Origin: Actinopolyspora lacussalsi
Lineage (GTDB): Bacteria; Actinomycetota; Actinomycetes; Mycobacteriales; Pseudonocardiaceae
Reading direction: 5' to 3'
DNA length: 64,000 nt
Assembly: GCA_030803735.1 (NCBI GenBank)
Contig: JAURUC010000001.1
Coordinates: forward strand, 1,373,501 to 1,437,500
The notes beneath the pieces were generated by a model that did not search any database, was not told where the DNA came from, and saw nothing but the letters and a program-made list of their open reading frames with translations. The translations under genes and the position numbers were made by a program. Below, piece after piece: positions 16,951 through 26,484 of this stretch (position 1 is the stretch's first letter; the number at the start of each line of letters is the position of its first letter).

Positions 16951-17069
16951 GTACGTCGAGTGGTGCTGGTGGTCAGTGTTCGGAGGAGTTCGCGAGCGGT
17001 GTAGCGCTTGCGGAGCCGGAGGATTCTCTCGTGCGGCTCTCGCGAGGAAGGCCCGAGGTCGCGCAGTAG

Positions 17070-17246
17070 CTACCCGATGTCGGGGCAATCCCAGCGAGAC
17101 GAGCCGTGAGATTCCACCACCCGACTCCCGCGCGGCGTCAATTTCTCGCGAAATCGCCGCGCCATTCGGATGTAGTCGTCCCGCGCCTCCTGGTCGTCCA
17201 GGAACTTCCGCAGGAACTTGGTGTTGTCCTCACCGCGTTCGATCAC
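17070..17246 (-). CDS. Possible small ORF or gene fragment
   Basis: From a GTG at 17246 the product (58 residues) reads EDNTKFLRKFLDDQEARDDY then IRMARRFREKLTPRG, which looks like real helical protein. There is no ribosome site, and the frame upstream does not look coding, so this may be the 3' end of a lost gene. Confidence 0.3.
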   Translation of the reverse strand: MIERGEDNTKFLRKFLDDQEARDDYIRMARRFREKLTPRGSRVVESHGSSRWDCPDIG

Positions 17247-17653
17247 CTTGTACGGCGAGGCAGGTGCCGACCTGGATTTCTGGTTGGAGGGATGTACACG
17301 GCGTCGACGCACGCTGGGCATCCGTTCCCAGGGTGCGCACGACGGAACCGGAATCCGAGGTGCGCGAGCTGATCGGGCTGGTCGAACGCGCAGGCCATCA
17401 CGGCTGACTACCGCGATCCGGGAGGGCAGGGCTCGGTTGCCATTCCGACGACGGAAACAGCGGCACCCGCCCGGGCGACCCGAGGCGACAACCCGGTAAC
17501 GGGCGGTCGAGCCCCACGGCGGCTGCCCGTTCCGCTCGCTCACCCCGGGGCAACCGCCCCTCCCGGAACGCCGACAACCCACCTGCCCTGCCGGAACCCG
17601 AACGGCGGGTGCTAGAACAGCGGCGGAACACGATACGCCGGAAATCGACGGCT

Positions 17654-17705
17654 CCCCGTTCGAAAGCCCCGTTCGAAAGCCCCGTTCGAAAGCCCAGTTC
17701 GAAAG
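17654..17705 (+). repeat. 13-bp tandem repeat, four copies
   Basis: The unit CCCCGTTCGAAAG occurs four times head to tail, the last with one change (CCCAGTTCGAAAG). It ends about 90 bases before the helicase start. Each unit contains the palindrome TTCGAA. Confidence 0.8.
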
Positions 17706-17793
17706 CACTGTCGTCCGAGCATCGACGACGCACCCGCGCGACAGGACGTCGCCCGCCCTTCCCGACGACGCGAACCCCGCGAGGAGAACAACT

Positions 17794-20700
17794 TTGACAA
17801 TCGGCAGGGAGCAAGCGAACTCCGACTCCCCCGACCAACCGGATACCGAGGGACCGATCTTCGAGGGCTCGAACTCCGAGAGCTCGGGCACCGAAGACCC
17901 GAAGACCGCGGAACCGAACACCGAAGACCCGATTACCGAAGACGGAGCGCAACCGCCGATCCGGGAAAGCGACCCGCTGGCCGACCGCGCGCGGCGGCTG
18001 TTCCAGTTCCTCGGCGAGGCCCAACGACTACGCACCACCCCGATCCACACCGTCGAGAAGTACCAGTCGGTTCGCTGGACGAGTGAGGTCCCCGAGCACC
18101 CGGCCGTCTCGCTCGCGGGACGCGACAGCGACCCCGCCGAGAGCGAGCACGTGCTCAGCGTCGAACGGCTGCCCAAACAGGACCCGCCCCAGCCGTCGAC
18201 GCGGCTGGCCGAGTGGCTCGACGGCTCGGTCGACGACCCGGCGGAAACGCCCAGGCCGCGCGACACGGTTCCGGCCGCCGCCGCACCGACCACCGAACGC
18301 GGCAGCGAGGAACGCGGTGCGGAACGACTGCGACGCGAGGACCACCCGGAGATCGACGAGGACCACGAGGACTGGCTCGCGGACTGGAACTCCTGGGCCG
18401 AGCGGGAACTGGCCGACCGACCGGTGCGGGAGCTCTACAACGAGCTGTTCGGCACCTACACCGAGATCGGCAACAACCCCGAGTCGCTGGAACTGGTGCT
18501 GGGAATCGGCTGCCTGAGCTGGCAGCCCGACAGCCGCACCCGGATCAAACGGCACCTGCTGACCACCGCCGCCGGTATCCACCTCGACGACGACTCCGGC
18601 ACGCTCAGCGTCGTCCGTTCCGAGGAGGGCGCGGACGAGTTCACCCTCGAACGGGACATGCTCGCACCCGAGCTGCTCACCGACACCGAGAAGCTCAACG
18701 AACTGGCCGCCGAGGCCGCCGCGCTGGACGCGCACCCACTCGACCTGGAACAGCTGGCCGGAGTGATCCGCCGGTTCGTGCACACCCTCGACGCCGACGG
18801 CCAGTACCGGGACGAGGACGAACCCGCCCGAGCCCAGTCCCACCCCGTCGCCACCTTCGCCCCCGCGATCATCACCCGGAAGCGCTCGCAGCGCGGGATC
18901 GTGCGGATCTTCGAGTCGATCGCCGAGCAGCTCGCCGAGAGCGGCGTCGTCCCCTCGGGAGTGCGTCCGCTGGTCGATCCCGATCAGCAGCCCGTCGGCT
19001 CCGAGAACCCCGGCTCCGGCGGGCGGGAGAACGTCGACGAGGAGACCTTCCTCCCGTTGCCGGTCAACGAGAAACAGCTGCGGGTGGTGCGGCACGTCGA
19101 CTCGAAACCGCAGACCCTGGTGCAGGGCCCGCCCGGCACCGGCAAGACCCACACCACGGCCGCGCTGCTGGCACACCTGCTGGCGCAGGGCAAGCGCGTG
19201 CTGGTCACCGCGCACACCGACCGTGCGCTGCAGGAGGTGCGGGACAAGCTCCCCGAGGAGATCAAACCGCTGTCGGTGGCGGTGGTGGGAAACTCGCGGC
19301 AGGACATGTCGGACCTGCGGGTGGCCGTGGACACGATCGCCGACAACACCGAGGAGTACGACGACGAGCGCGCCACCGAGATCGTCGCGGAGTGCTCGAA
19401 CCGGATCGGGGAGGCGCGGCGCGAACGCGCCAGGCTGCACCACGAGCTGGTCGAGGCCAGGCAGCACGAGACCAGGGAACACTCCGTGGGCGGCTATCAG
19501 GGCACGCTGTCGACGATCGCCCAGCGGCACGCCGCCGACGCGGAACGCTACGAGTGGCTGGCCGGGTTCGCCTCGGTCTCGGCCGACAGCGCACCACCGC
19601 TGAACAACGCCGAGATCAACGAGTGGCGCGGTGCGCTGTACGACCGGGAGACGTCGGCGGAGGAACCGTGGGCACGGCAACGACTGGTCGATCCCGCCGG
19701 GATCGCCGCACCCGAGAGGTTCGCCGACCTGGTCGCCGCCGAGTCGAAGGCACGCGAGGAGGAACAGCGGCACGACGAGCTCAAGGAGCACGCCGCGTTC
19801 GACGTGGTGCGCGCGCTGGACCAGGGGACGCGGGAATCGCTGCGGCAGCGGCTGCGGGGGCTGGCCGACACCGCCGACGAAATCGCGGGAGGTTCGGATG
19901 CGTGGCTGAACACCGCCCTGGACGACGTGCTGTCGGGCCGTGGTGAGGTCTGGCGTTCCCGCGCGAGTCGGATCGACGAACTCGCCGAACGCTGCGAAAC
20001 CGCGTTGCAACAGCTGGACCCGCTGGTCGAGGTACAGGTCGCGGGCGACATCCCCACGCTGACGAGCCTGGCCACGGAAGTACTCGAACAGCTGAACAAC
20101 GGTGGGAGGATCAAGACCCGGTCCGACGGCAGCGTCAAGCTCGGGATGTTCACCGCAAAGTGGATCAAGCACGCCGAACCGCTCTTCCGGCAGGTTCGGC
20201 TCAACGGCCGCTCCCCCACCACGGTCGAACAGCTGCGGGCGTTCCTGCACTGGACAGAGTCCTACCGAGCGCTGATCGCGCTGGACAAGGCATGGCCCGA
20301 GGACATGACGATCACCGCCGAGGACACGTTCCGCGAACGGCTGGACTGGCACGTCGCCCAGGCCAACCAGCTGAAGCGGGTACTGCGCCTCGGGGACGAA
20401 CTGGCCACCGAGGAACAGCACCTGTCCCGGAAGGGACTGCCGAAACCGGACTGGAGCGACCTCGCGTCGGTGCGGCGCTACGCCTCGCTGGCCGATGCCG
20501 CGGCAGCGGTGGAAACCACGGCGGCGACGAGCGCACCGCTGCGGGAACTCGAGAACCAACTGGTGAGCGAGACGCGCTGGTCCGACACCGGTGAATGCGT
20601 GCACGCGCTGCTGGAGGCCGTGCGGGCACGCGACATCGACAACTACGCCGCGCACCACCGCGGGCTGCTGCACCTGCTGGAGATAAGGCGACGTGTCCGG

Positions 20701-23211
20701 CGGCGCGACGAGCTGGAACAGCGGCTGACCGAATCCCTGCCGGAGCTGCGTGCGGAGGTCGAGGCCGCCGATTCCGCGACGGATCTCTGGACCGAGCGGC
20801 TGGCGGACTTCGAGGCGGCCTGGCGGTGGCTGGCCGTGCGGGACTGGGTGCTGCGGCAGCACACGGTCGACGAGAACGAGCTGCAGGCCAGGATCAACGG
20901 GCTGGAGAACGTGATCCGGGAGCAGAGCGAGCGGCTGTGCGCCACGCGGGCGTGGAGCCACGCGGTCGCCCCGGAACGCCTCGGGGGCAGCGCCCGGGCC
21001 GACCTGCGGAACTACTCCAACCTCGTCCGGCGGCTGGGCAAGGGCACCGGCACGCACGCCGAACGGCGACGTTCGGAGATCCGCGAGGCCATGATGCGCT
21101 GCAGGCCGTCCGTGCCGGTGTGGATCATGCCGATCTACCGGATCGCCGAGCAGTTCCGGATCCAGCCGGACATGTTCGACGTGGTCGTGGTGGACGAGGC
21201 CTCGCAGGCCGGGCTGGAGGCGGTGTTCCTGCAGTACCTGGCGCCGAAGATGGTCGTCATCGGCGACGACAAGCAGGTCTCGCCGATGGGCGTGGGCCTG
21301 GATCAGGAGGACCTGCGCAAGCTCGCGGGGCAGTACATCGCCGACGACCGCTACCGCAACGCCTGGCAGGACCCGCTGCACAGCCTGTTCGACGACGCCA
21401 AGATGCGCTACGGCGGCCAGATCACGCTGACCGAGCACCGGCGGTGCGTGCCGGAGATCATCGAGTTCTCCAACCGGATCGCCTACCGGCCGGACAACAT
21501 CACGCTGAGCCCGGTGCGCCAGTACGACGCCGACCGGCTCGAACCGTTCCGGGCCCGCCACGTCACCGAGGGCCACCGGAAGGGCGAGCTGAACGAGCCC
21601 GAGGCCGAGTCACTGGTCGAGGAGATCGTGCGCTGCGCGACCGACCCGCGCTACGACGGGAAGACCTTCGGGGTCATCTCGCTGCTCGGGGACGCGCGGC
21701 AGGCCCGGCTGATCGAGCGGAAACTGCTGGACCGGCTCTCGCCGCAGGAAATAGAACGTCGTCAACTGCGGTGCGGAACCCCGCCCGATTTCCAGGGCGC
21801 CGAGCGCGACGTGATCTTCCTGTCCATGGTGGAGGCGAGCAGGGAGGGCAAACGGATCAGCTCGCTGACCGCGCTGCAACACGTGCAGCGCTACAACGTG
21901 GCGGTCTCCCGCGCCAAGGACCAGGTCTGGCTGTTCCACTCGGTGGGTCTTTCCGAGCTGCACAACCAGGAGGACATGCGCTACCAGCTCCTGGAGCACT
22001 GCTACGGCATGATCGACGGTGGGTCCCGAACCGACTCGGACGAGTTGGTGGGCGTCGTATCCGAGGATCAGCGCGACACCAGGTTCGACTCGCTGTTCGA
22101 ACAGCGGGTGTTCAACCGGCTGGTCTCACGCGGTTACTCGGTGATCCCGCAGTACTCCGTGGAGCCCTACCGGATCGACCTGGTGGTGATCGGCAGCAAG
22201 GCTCGGTTGGCCGTGGAGTGCGACGGCGACGCCTGGCACGGACCCGAGGCCTACGAACGTGACCTCGCCCGGCAGCGCGAGCTGGAGCGCTGCGGCTGGA
22301 CGTTCCACCGGATCCGGGAGTCGGCGTTCTACGTGGACCAGGGAGGCGAGCTGGAATCGCTGTGGCGGGCGCTGCGCACGGCGGGAATCCAGCCGCGCGG
22401 AGCCGAGCCGGAAATCCCGGAAATCGTGACGCCCGCGAGCGGGGAAGCGCCCACGAGCAGGGAATCGACTGCCGCCGAATCGGTCGCGGGGCGGTCCGTC
22501 GAGGACGGTGCCGCGGAGCAGGACATCGCCGGGCGAACGGCCGTGCCGCTCGTGGTGCCGGACGAGGCCGAGAGCACCGAGCAAGAGACCGGGAGCGGGG
22601 GTTCGGAACCCGCCCCGGGCGATGAGGACTCCCGTCCCGTCGACGAGGACACCGGGAAAACCGCCGAGGTATCCGGTCCGACCGGTGACGGGTCGGTTTC
22701 CGAGCACGCGGAGTACGTGGAGTACGACGGCACGCTGCCGCACCCGCAGAACCTCGTGCGCAAGCGGCTCGCCGAGGGACTGGCGGAGATCGTGGCCACC
22801 GAGGGGCCGATGCTCGGGGACCGACTGGCCAGGCTCTACGCCCGTGCCTACGGTGGACGACGCACCTCGGAGATATCCAAAACCCTCAACGAGGGCATCT
22901 CCGCCGCCGTTCGCCACGAGATGCTGGTGGAGGACAACCCGCTGGGAGACAACCGGATCGCGCACCGCACGTTCCGGCTGCCCGAACAGCCGTCGGTGCT
23001 GGTCCGCACCGCCGGGCCGCGCACCATCGACGAGATTCCACCCCGCGAGCTGGCGACCGTGCTCGGAGAGCAGGCCCTGCAGTACGGATGGCTGGACGAG
23101 AAACGGCTGTTCCGCGCGGTGGTGCGCCGGTTCGGCTGGCGCCAGCTCAGTGCGAAGGCGGAGCAGCGGCTGCGTGCCGTCACGCCACTCGTGGACGAGG
23201 AGGACGCCTAG
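17794..23211 (+). CDS. Giant SF1 helicase-nuclease (DNA2/NAM7-like helicase with Vsr-like endonuclease domain)
   Basis: An 1805-residue protein from a TTG at 17794 with a GAGGAG ribosome site 7 bases upstream. An acidic low-complexity N terminus (to ~60) and an uncharacterised domain lead to SF1 motifs: Walker A GPPGTGKT at ~445, a long insertion rich in charged helices, Walker B VVVDEASQAG at ~1130, GDDKQVSPM, and YNVAVSRAKDQ at ~1366. A Vsr/MTES_1575-like PD-(D/E)xK domain follows (~1430-1530), with Asp in YRIDLVVIG and Glu in AVECDGDAW. A low-complexity linker and a C-terminal domain (~1640-1805) end it. Helicase-Vsr fusions are known among bacterial defence proteins. A defence or DNA-repair role is an inference. 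Confidence 0.88.
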   Translation: MTIGREQANSDSPDQPDTEGPIFEGSNSESSGTEDPKTAEPNTEDPITEDGAQPPIRESDPLADRARRLFQFLGEAQRLRTTPIHTVEKYQSVRWTSEVPEHPAVSLAGRDSDPAESEHVLSVERLPKQDPPQPSTRLAEWLDGSVDDPAETPRPRDTVPAAAAPTTERGSEERGAERLRREDHPEIDEDHEDWLADWNSWAERELADRPVRELYNELFGTYTEIGNNPESLELVLGIGCLSWQPDSRTRIKRHLLTTAAGIHLDDDSGTLSVVRSEEGADEFTLERDMLAPELLTDTEKLNELAAEAAALDAHPLDLEQLAGVIRRFVHTLDADGQYRDEDEPARAQSHPVATFAPAIITRKRSQRGIVRIFESIAEQLAESGVVPSGVRPLVDPDQQPVGSENPGSGGRENVDEETFLPLPVNEKQLRVVRHVDSKPQTLVQGPPGTGKTHTTAALLAHLLAQGKRVLVTAHTDRALQEVRDKLPEEIKPLSVAVVGNSRQDMSDLRVAVDTIADNTEEYDDERATEIVAECSNRIGEARRERARLHHELVEARQHETREHSVGGYQGTLSTIAQRHAADAERYEWLAGFASVSADSAPPLNNAEINEWRGALYDRETSAEEPWARQRLVDPAGIAAPERFADLVAAESKAREEEQRHDELKEHAAFDVVRALDQGTRESLRQRLRGLADTADEIAGGSDAWLNTALDDVLSGRGEVWRSRASRIDELAERCETALQQLDPLVEVQVAGDIPTLTSLATEVLEQLNNGGRIKTRSDGSVKLGMFTAKWIKHAEPLFRQVRLNGRSPTTVEQLRAFLHWTESYRALIALDKAWPEDMTITAEDTFRERLDWHVAQANQLKRVLRLGDELATEEQHLSRKGLPKPDWSDLASVRRYASLADAAAAVETTAATSAPLRELENQLVSETRWSDTGECVHALLEAVRARDIDNYAAHHRGLLHLLEIRRRVRRRDELEQRLTESLPELRAEVEAADSATDLWTERLADFEAAWRWLAVRDWVLRQHTVDENELQARINGLENVIREQSERLCATRAWSHAVAPERLGGSARADLRNYSNLVRRLGKGTGTHAERRRSEIREAMMRCRPSVPVWIMPIYRIAEQFRIQPDMFDVVVVDEASQAGLEAVFLQYLAPKMVVIGDDKQVSPMGVGLDQEDLRKLAGQYIADDRYRNAWQDPLHSLFDDAKMRYGGQITLTEHRRCVPEIIEFSNRIAYRPDNITLSPVRQYDADRLEPFRARHVTEGHRKGELNEPEAESLVEEIVRCATDPRYDGKTFGVISLLGDARQARLIERKLLDRLSPQEIERRQLRCGTPPDFQGAERDVIFLSMVEASREGKRISSLTALQHVQRYNVAVSRAKDQVWLFHSVGLSELHNQEDMRYQLLEHCYGMIDGGSRTDSDELVGVVSEDQRDTRFDSLFEQRVFNRLVSRGYSVIPQYSVEPYRIDLVVIGSKARLAVECDGDAWHGPEAYERDLARQRELERCGWTFHRIRESAFYVDQGGELESLWRALRTAGIQPRGAEPEIPEIVTPASGEAPTSRESTAAESVAGRSVEDGAAEQDIAGRTAVPLVVPDEAESTEQETGSGGSEPAPGDEDSRPVDEDTGKTAEVSGPTGDGSVSEHAEYVEYDGTLPHPQNLVRKRLAEGLAEIVATEGPMLGDRLARLYARAYGGRRTSEISKTLNEGISAAVRHEMLVEDNPLGDNRIAHRTFRLPEQPSVLVRTAGPRTIDEIPPRELATVLGEQALQYGWLDEKRLFRAVVRRFGWRQLSAKAEQRLRAVTPLVDEEDA

Positions 23212-23266
23212 CTTCTCGCACCGGATTCGGCGATCGTCGTCGATGACCGAGTGGTGCTGCCGCGAG

Positions 23267-23318
23267 CGGCCACCACACGATCGGTCGGGTGGGACTCGAC
23301 GTGATCGTGTGGTGGCCG
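23267..23318 (+). terminator. Long stem-loop after the helicase gene
   Basis: CGGCCACCACACGATC pairs perfectly over 16 bp with GATCGTGTGGTGGCCG around a 20-base loop, 55 bases after the stop codon. Confidence 0.7.
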
Positions 23319-23409
23319 CGAGTACCGATCGGACACCACCCGGAAACCCACCGTGCGGACCGTCCAGCAGGACCGAGCCGGGACGAGGGACCAGAGCAGC
23401 TCCGCCCCC

Positions 23410-23490
23410 CGAATCACGGTCCCGCAACGGCCGATGATCTTCGCCGAACCAGGACAAGGCACTCGATTACCTTGGACATATGCAGCGATA
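23410..23490 (+). repeat. 81-bp exact direct repeat, left copy (promoter/5' end of small membrane gene)
   Basis: Identical to 26404-26484 over all 81 bases. It covers the 70 bases before the ATG at 23480 and the first codons. The identity far exceeds that of the genes behind it, suggesting recent duplication or gene conversion, or strong constraint on a regulatory leader. No Shine-Dalgarno sequence is present before the ATG. Confidence 0.95.
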
Positions 23491-23776
23491 CGTACCACCG
23501 GATATTCCCGTCAAGGTGTCGAGCAGGACGGCATGGCGGATCATGGTGACCTGCGTTGTACTGTGCGCACTGACTGGAAGCATCACGGCGATCTATCTCG
23601 CCATGCCCTATGTGGCCGGAGTGATCGGCTCACCTCAGTTCCTACTGACATGGCTGTGCTGCACCTTGACGTTCGGCATCCAGATATACCACTGGCGGTC
23701 GATCCACCACAGGGCACTGCGGCAGGAAGCGGAGCGGGCGGACGCCGCGAACGGTCACGTACGTACGGCCGAGTGA
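23480..23776 (+). CDS. Small two-helix membrane protein
   Basis: A 98-residue protein with two hydrophobic helices (about residues 19-44 and 50-70) and a charged, Ala/Glu/Arg-rich C-terminal tail (RALRQEAERADAANG). No enzyme motif is present. A paralogue broken by a stop codon sits at 26474, with the same N terminus (MQRY, then VKVSSRTAW) and tail (ALRQEAERA). It lies between two helicase genes. Small membrane partners of this kind occur in some defence modules as effectors, but that is speculation here. Confidence 0.7.
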   Translation: MQRYVPPDIPVKVSSRTAWRIMVTCVVLCALTGSITAIYLAMPYVAGVIGSPQFLLTWLCCTLTFGIQIYHWRSIHHRALRQEAERADAANGHVRTAE

Positions 23777-23821
23777 AGTCGACGATCGGGTGGCGACGGA
23801 GGGTGATACACACCGTCCCGC

Positions 23822-26053
23822 TCACCCCACCCCCAGCCGGTGCCGTTCGGCCATGACGATGCGCTGTTCCTTCGGAAGGGACTCGTCGTCGAGTACTTCC
23901 GGCCGGAACACTCCGGTATCCACAGCCGAGCTGTTCGCGTCCTTGGCGTCGCTCTTGCGCGCGAACTCGTCGAACAGTAGCGCCTTGTCCTGCTGAATCT
24001 CACGCATACGTTCGTCGACACTGTCCTTCGCCAACAGGCGATGAACCTGAACCTTGCGGATCTGGCCCATTCGATAGGAACGGGCGATGGCCTGTTCCTC
24101 GGTACTGGGCTTCCACTGTGGTTCCGCCATGATCACCACCGAAGCCGCCTGCACGTTCAACCCGACACCACCGGCCTCGACCTGGCTGAGCAATACGGCG
24201 TGGCCCTGCTTGTTCGTGAAGCTCTCGACCAGACTCTGACGGTCCCCCGGCGACACCGAGCCGGTCAGCGGCCCCATCGCCGCGTCACCCAGCCGCCGGT
24301 GAATCGTGTTGAGCACATCGAGAAAGAAGGAGAACACGACGACCTTACGTCCGTCCTCCCTCGCTTCGGTCGCTATCTCTTCAAGTCGTTCGAGCTTCGC
24401 GGAGTTCTCGGCTCGGTATGCCGCCTGTCGCATCTGCATGAGTTTTTTGGCACGAACGGTCTCCGCGTACTTCTGCTCGTCCTCGCCGGTGAACCGGACC
24501 CAGTCCTCGATCTCGACCTTGTCCGGCAGTTCGGTGAGCACATCCTCCTGGTTGCGCCGCAAATAGACCTCGGCCACCCTCCGCCGGAAACGCCGGGCGC
24601 CCGCGAGTGCGTCGGTGGGATCGAGCTGGTCCGCCACCGTTGGCTGCAAGTAGTTGATGAGATTTCGGAATTCCTCGACCCGGTTCTCCATCGGAGTACC
24701 GCTGAGGAACAGCGCACGCTGTGAGCCCTCCAGCGCACGGGAAACATGGCGAGAACGCAGGGAATCGGGGTTCTTGACGTAGTGTGCCTCGTCGATAACC
24801 AGCATAGCGGCGTCAGCCTCCGCCGCTCCTTTCAGCTTTCCCAGCGTACTGAAGGTAGTGACCGCCACCCCTCCGGTGCGTTTCCATCGTTCGGTCGCGG
24901 CATCACGATCCGCACCGTGCAGGCTGTGTGGCTTCAGCGCGGTGTGTCGCTCGATCTCGTTGAGCCAGTTGATCTGCACGCTGGCCGGGCACACCACCAT
25001 GAAACGATGCTGGCCCTTGGCTGCCATGTGCGTCATGGTGGCCAGAGCCTCCACGGTTTTGCCAAGTCCCATCTCATCACCGATGATGGAATACCGCTGG
25101 TGAACCGCGTACTTCGCGCCGAATGCCTGATAACCACGTAGGGTCGCCTTGAGCATGCTGGTGTCCAACGGCTCCGCATCGATACGCTGCCGCAGTTCGT
25201 CCGGGACGAATCCGCTTGCCGCCTCGGCCTCGTCCTCGGTCGCGGGACCGGCCATCGTCGAGAGCAAAGCGTTGTACTGAGCGGCGTTCTCGGCATAGTC
25301 CTGCCAGAGTTGCTCCGCGGAGTAGGTCCCGGGGTCAACGGCCAGTTCTCCCCGCTCCACCTCCTGTTGCAGCGTAGTCACTTCGGGGTCGGCGAGAACG
25401 GCGTCGAGCTGCGCCAACGCGGCCAGCGCCTCTCGTTTTCGCGCTCGACGGCGGAAGAACATTCCGAGACGCCTGGTGGTGGGCTGTGCCTTTTTCACCA
25501 GGGGTGTGGTCTGGTTGCTGAACCGCTCCAACGGCTGCCGCAACCGTGCACGTAGGTCGTCGGCCTGTCGAATAGCCGCGAAAGTCGCCAGTAGTTCGGT
25601 CTGCCCACTGTCGCGACGATCCGGATCGAAGCGTACACGTGTTTCGCCACGAACCTGTTCGGCCAGGCTGTCCGCCGCTTCGGAAATCCGCTGTGCCGTC
25701 TGCACTCCGATACCCGGAACAGCATTGAGCTGGTAGCTGTTCGCGACGGTGACGTCTGCGACAGTGCGATACCCCGCGTTGGGCAGGGCGCCGACTCGCA
25801 CGCCCCTGCCCACCAAAGGTCGTAGGTCGGAGACCTGTCTGTTGCCCAGCTCGGCCGTAACTTCGTGTTCACGCAGGGTGGCGGCTTGCTCCGCGGCTTT
25901 CGCACGCAGGGTTTCCGAAGTGGAGAGCAGCGCCGTGGCCCGCTGGGCGAACTCCTGGACACGACCGATGATTGTTCTCGCGGCCGATCCGACCTTGCCT
26001 TTGGCGCCGGCGATCACGTTCTCGTCGAGCTGGGAGGAATGATCAGTAGTCAT
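23822..26053 (-). CDS. SNF2-family DEAD/H helicase with N-terminal helix-hairpin-helix segment
   Basis: A 743-residue ATPase. Residues ~1-60 look coiled-coil, and ~75-125 contain a helix-hairpin-helix-like segment (LNAVPGIGVQTAQRISEAA). The SNF2 motor follows: DEMGLGKTVEA near 325, VIDEAHYVKN near 418, SGTPMENRVEEF, and QAIARSYRMGQ in the C-terminal lobe. SNF2 proteins translocate on double-stranded DNA and remodel or strip bound proteins. It is convergent with the small membrane gene and lies between the two 81-bp repeats, so it may belong to the same module as the giant helicase-nuclease. Confidence 0.9.
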   Translation of the reverse strand: MTTDHSSQLDENVIAGAKGKVGSAARTIIGRVQEFAQRATALLSTSETLRAKAAEQAATLREHEVTAELGNRQVSDLRPLVGRGVRVGALPNAGYRTVADVTVANSYQLNAVPGIGVQTAQRISEAADSLAEQVRGETRVRFDPDRRDSGQTELLATFAAIRQADDLRARLRQPLERFSNQTTPLVKKAQPTTRRLGMFFRRRARKREALAALAQLDAVLADPEVTTLQQEVERGELAVDPGTYSAEQLWQDYAENAAQYNALLSTMAGPATEDEAEAASGFVPDELRQRIDAEPLDTSMLKATLRGYQAFGAKYAVHQRYSIIGDEMGLGKTVEALATMTHMAAKGQHRFMVVCPASVQINWLNEIERHTALKPHSLHGADRDAATERWKRTGGVAVTTFSTLGKLKGAAEADAAMLVIDEAHYVKNPDSLRSRHVSRALEGSQRALFLSGTPMENRVEEFRNLINYLQPTVADQLDPTDALAGARRFRRRVAEVYLRRNQEDVLTELPDKVEIEDWVRFTGEDEQKYAETVRAKKLMQMRQAAYRAENSAKLERLEEIATEAREDGRKVVVFSFFLDVLNTIHRRLGDAAMGPLTGSVSPGDRQSLVESFTNKQGHAVLLSQVEAGGVGLNVQAASVVIMAEPQWKPSTEEQAIARSYRMGQIRKVQVHRLLAKDSVDERMREIQQDKALLFDEFARKSDAKDANSSAVDTGVFRPEVLDDESLPKEQRIVMAERHRLGVG

Positions 26054-26403
26054 CTCGGGATATCCCGGAAGATCGCCACGAGGCTCCCGGCACCGGATCG
26101 AGAACGAACGCGCACCGCGGGAACAAGACTGGGACCGGCTTCAGCGGTGAGTGCTTCGGAAGGACGACCGCTTCCAAGCAACCAACGGGTTCTTTCGAAC
26201 GATCCATGCGGTGGGAAAACACTCCTCGATCGGACGAATCAGCACGCCCGATTCAATGCTCTGCTGACGCAGCTGTCCGGGCGAAGGCCGGCCCGGAAAA
26301 GCTTAACGATCCGCCGGCGAGCGCGGAAGAGGCGACCATGCTTTCGGTGACACTCATCATGGCGTATCGGACGAACTCTCCATCCGATCACTGCCGTGCC
26401 CCT
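26054..26403. other. Gap without a recognised gene
   Basis: About 350 bases between the SNF2 gene and the right 81-bp repeat. No convincing ORF, RNA or inverted repeat was seen. Confidence 0.5.
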
Positions 26404-26484
26404 CGAATCACGGTCCCGCAACGGCCGATGATCTTCGCCGAACCAGGACAAGGCACTCGATTACCTTGGACATATGCAGCGATA
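26404..26484 (+). repeat. 81-bp exact direct repeat, right copy
   Basis: Identical to 23410-23490; see that entry. Here it forms the upstream region and first codons of the broken paralogue. Confidence 0.95.

Larger units (their letters stand above)
16951..17793. other. Long gap before the giant helicase gene
   Basis: No confident gene. It holds a possible 58-residue minus-strand ORF at 17070-17246 and a fourfold 13-bp tandem repeat at 17654-17705. Nothing else was recognised. Confidence 0.5.

Noticed and set aside
17654..17705. CRISPR array
   Set aside because: The units are only 13 bp, contiguous and without spacers, and no cas genes are present.
18028..21576. 1182-codon minus-strand open frame
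   Set aside because: It is a mirror of the helicase-nuclease gene, with His/Arg/Leu-rich low-complexity translation and no motifs.
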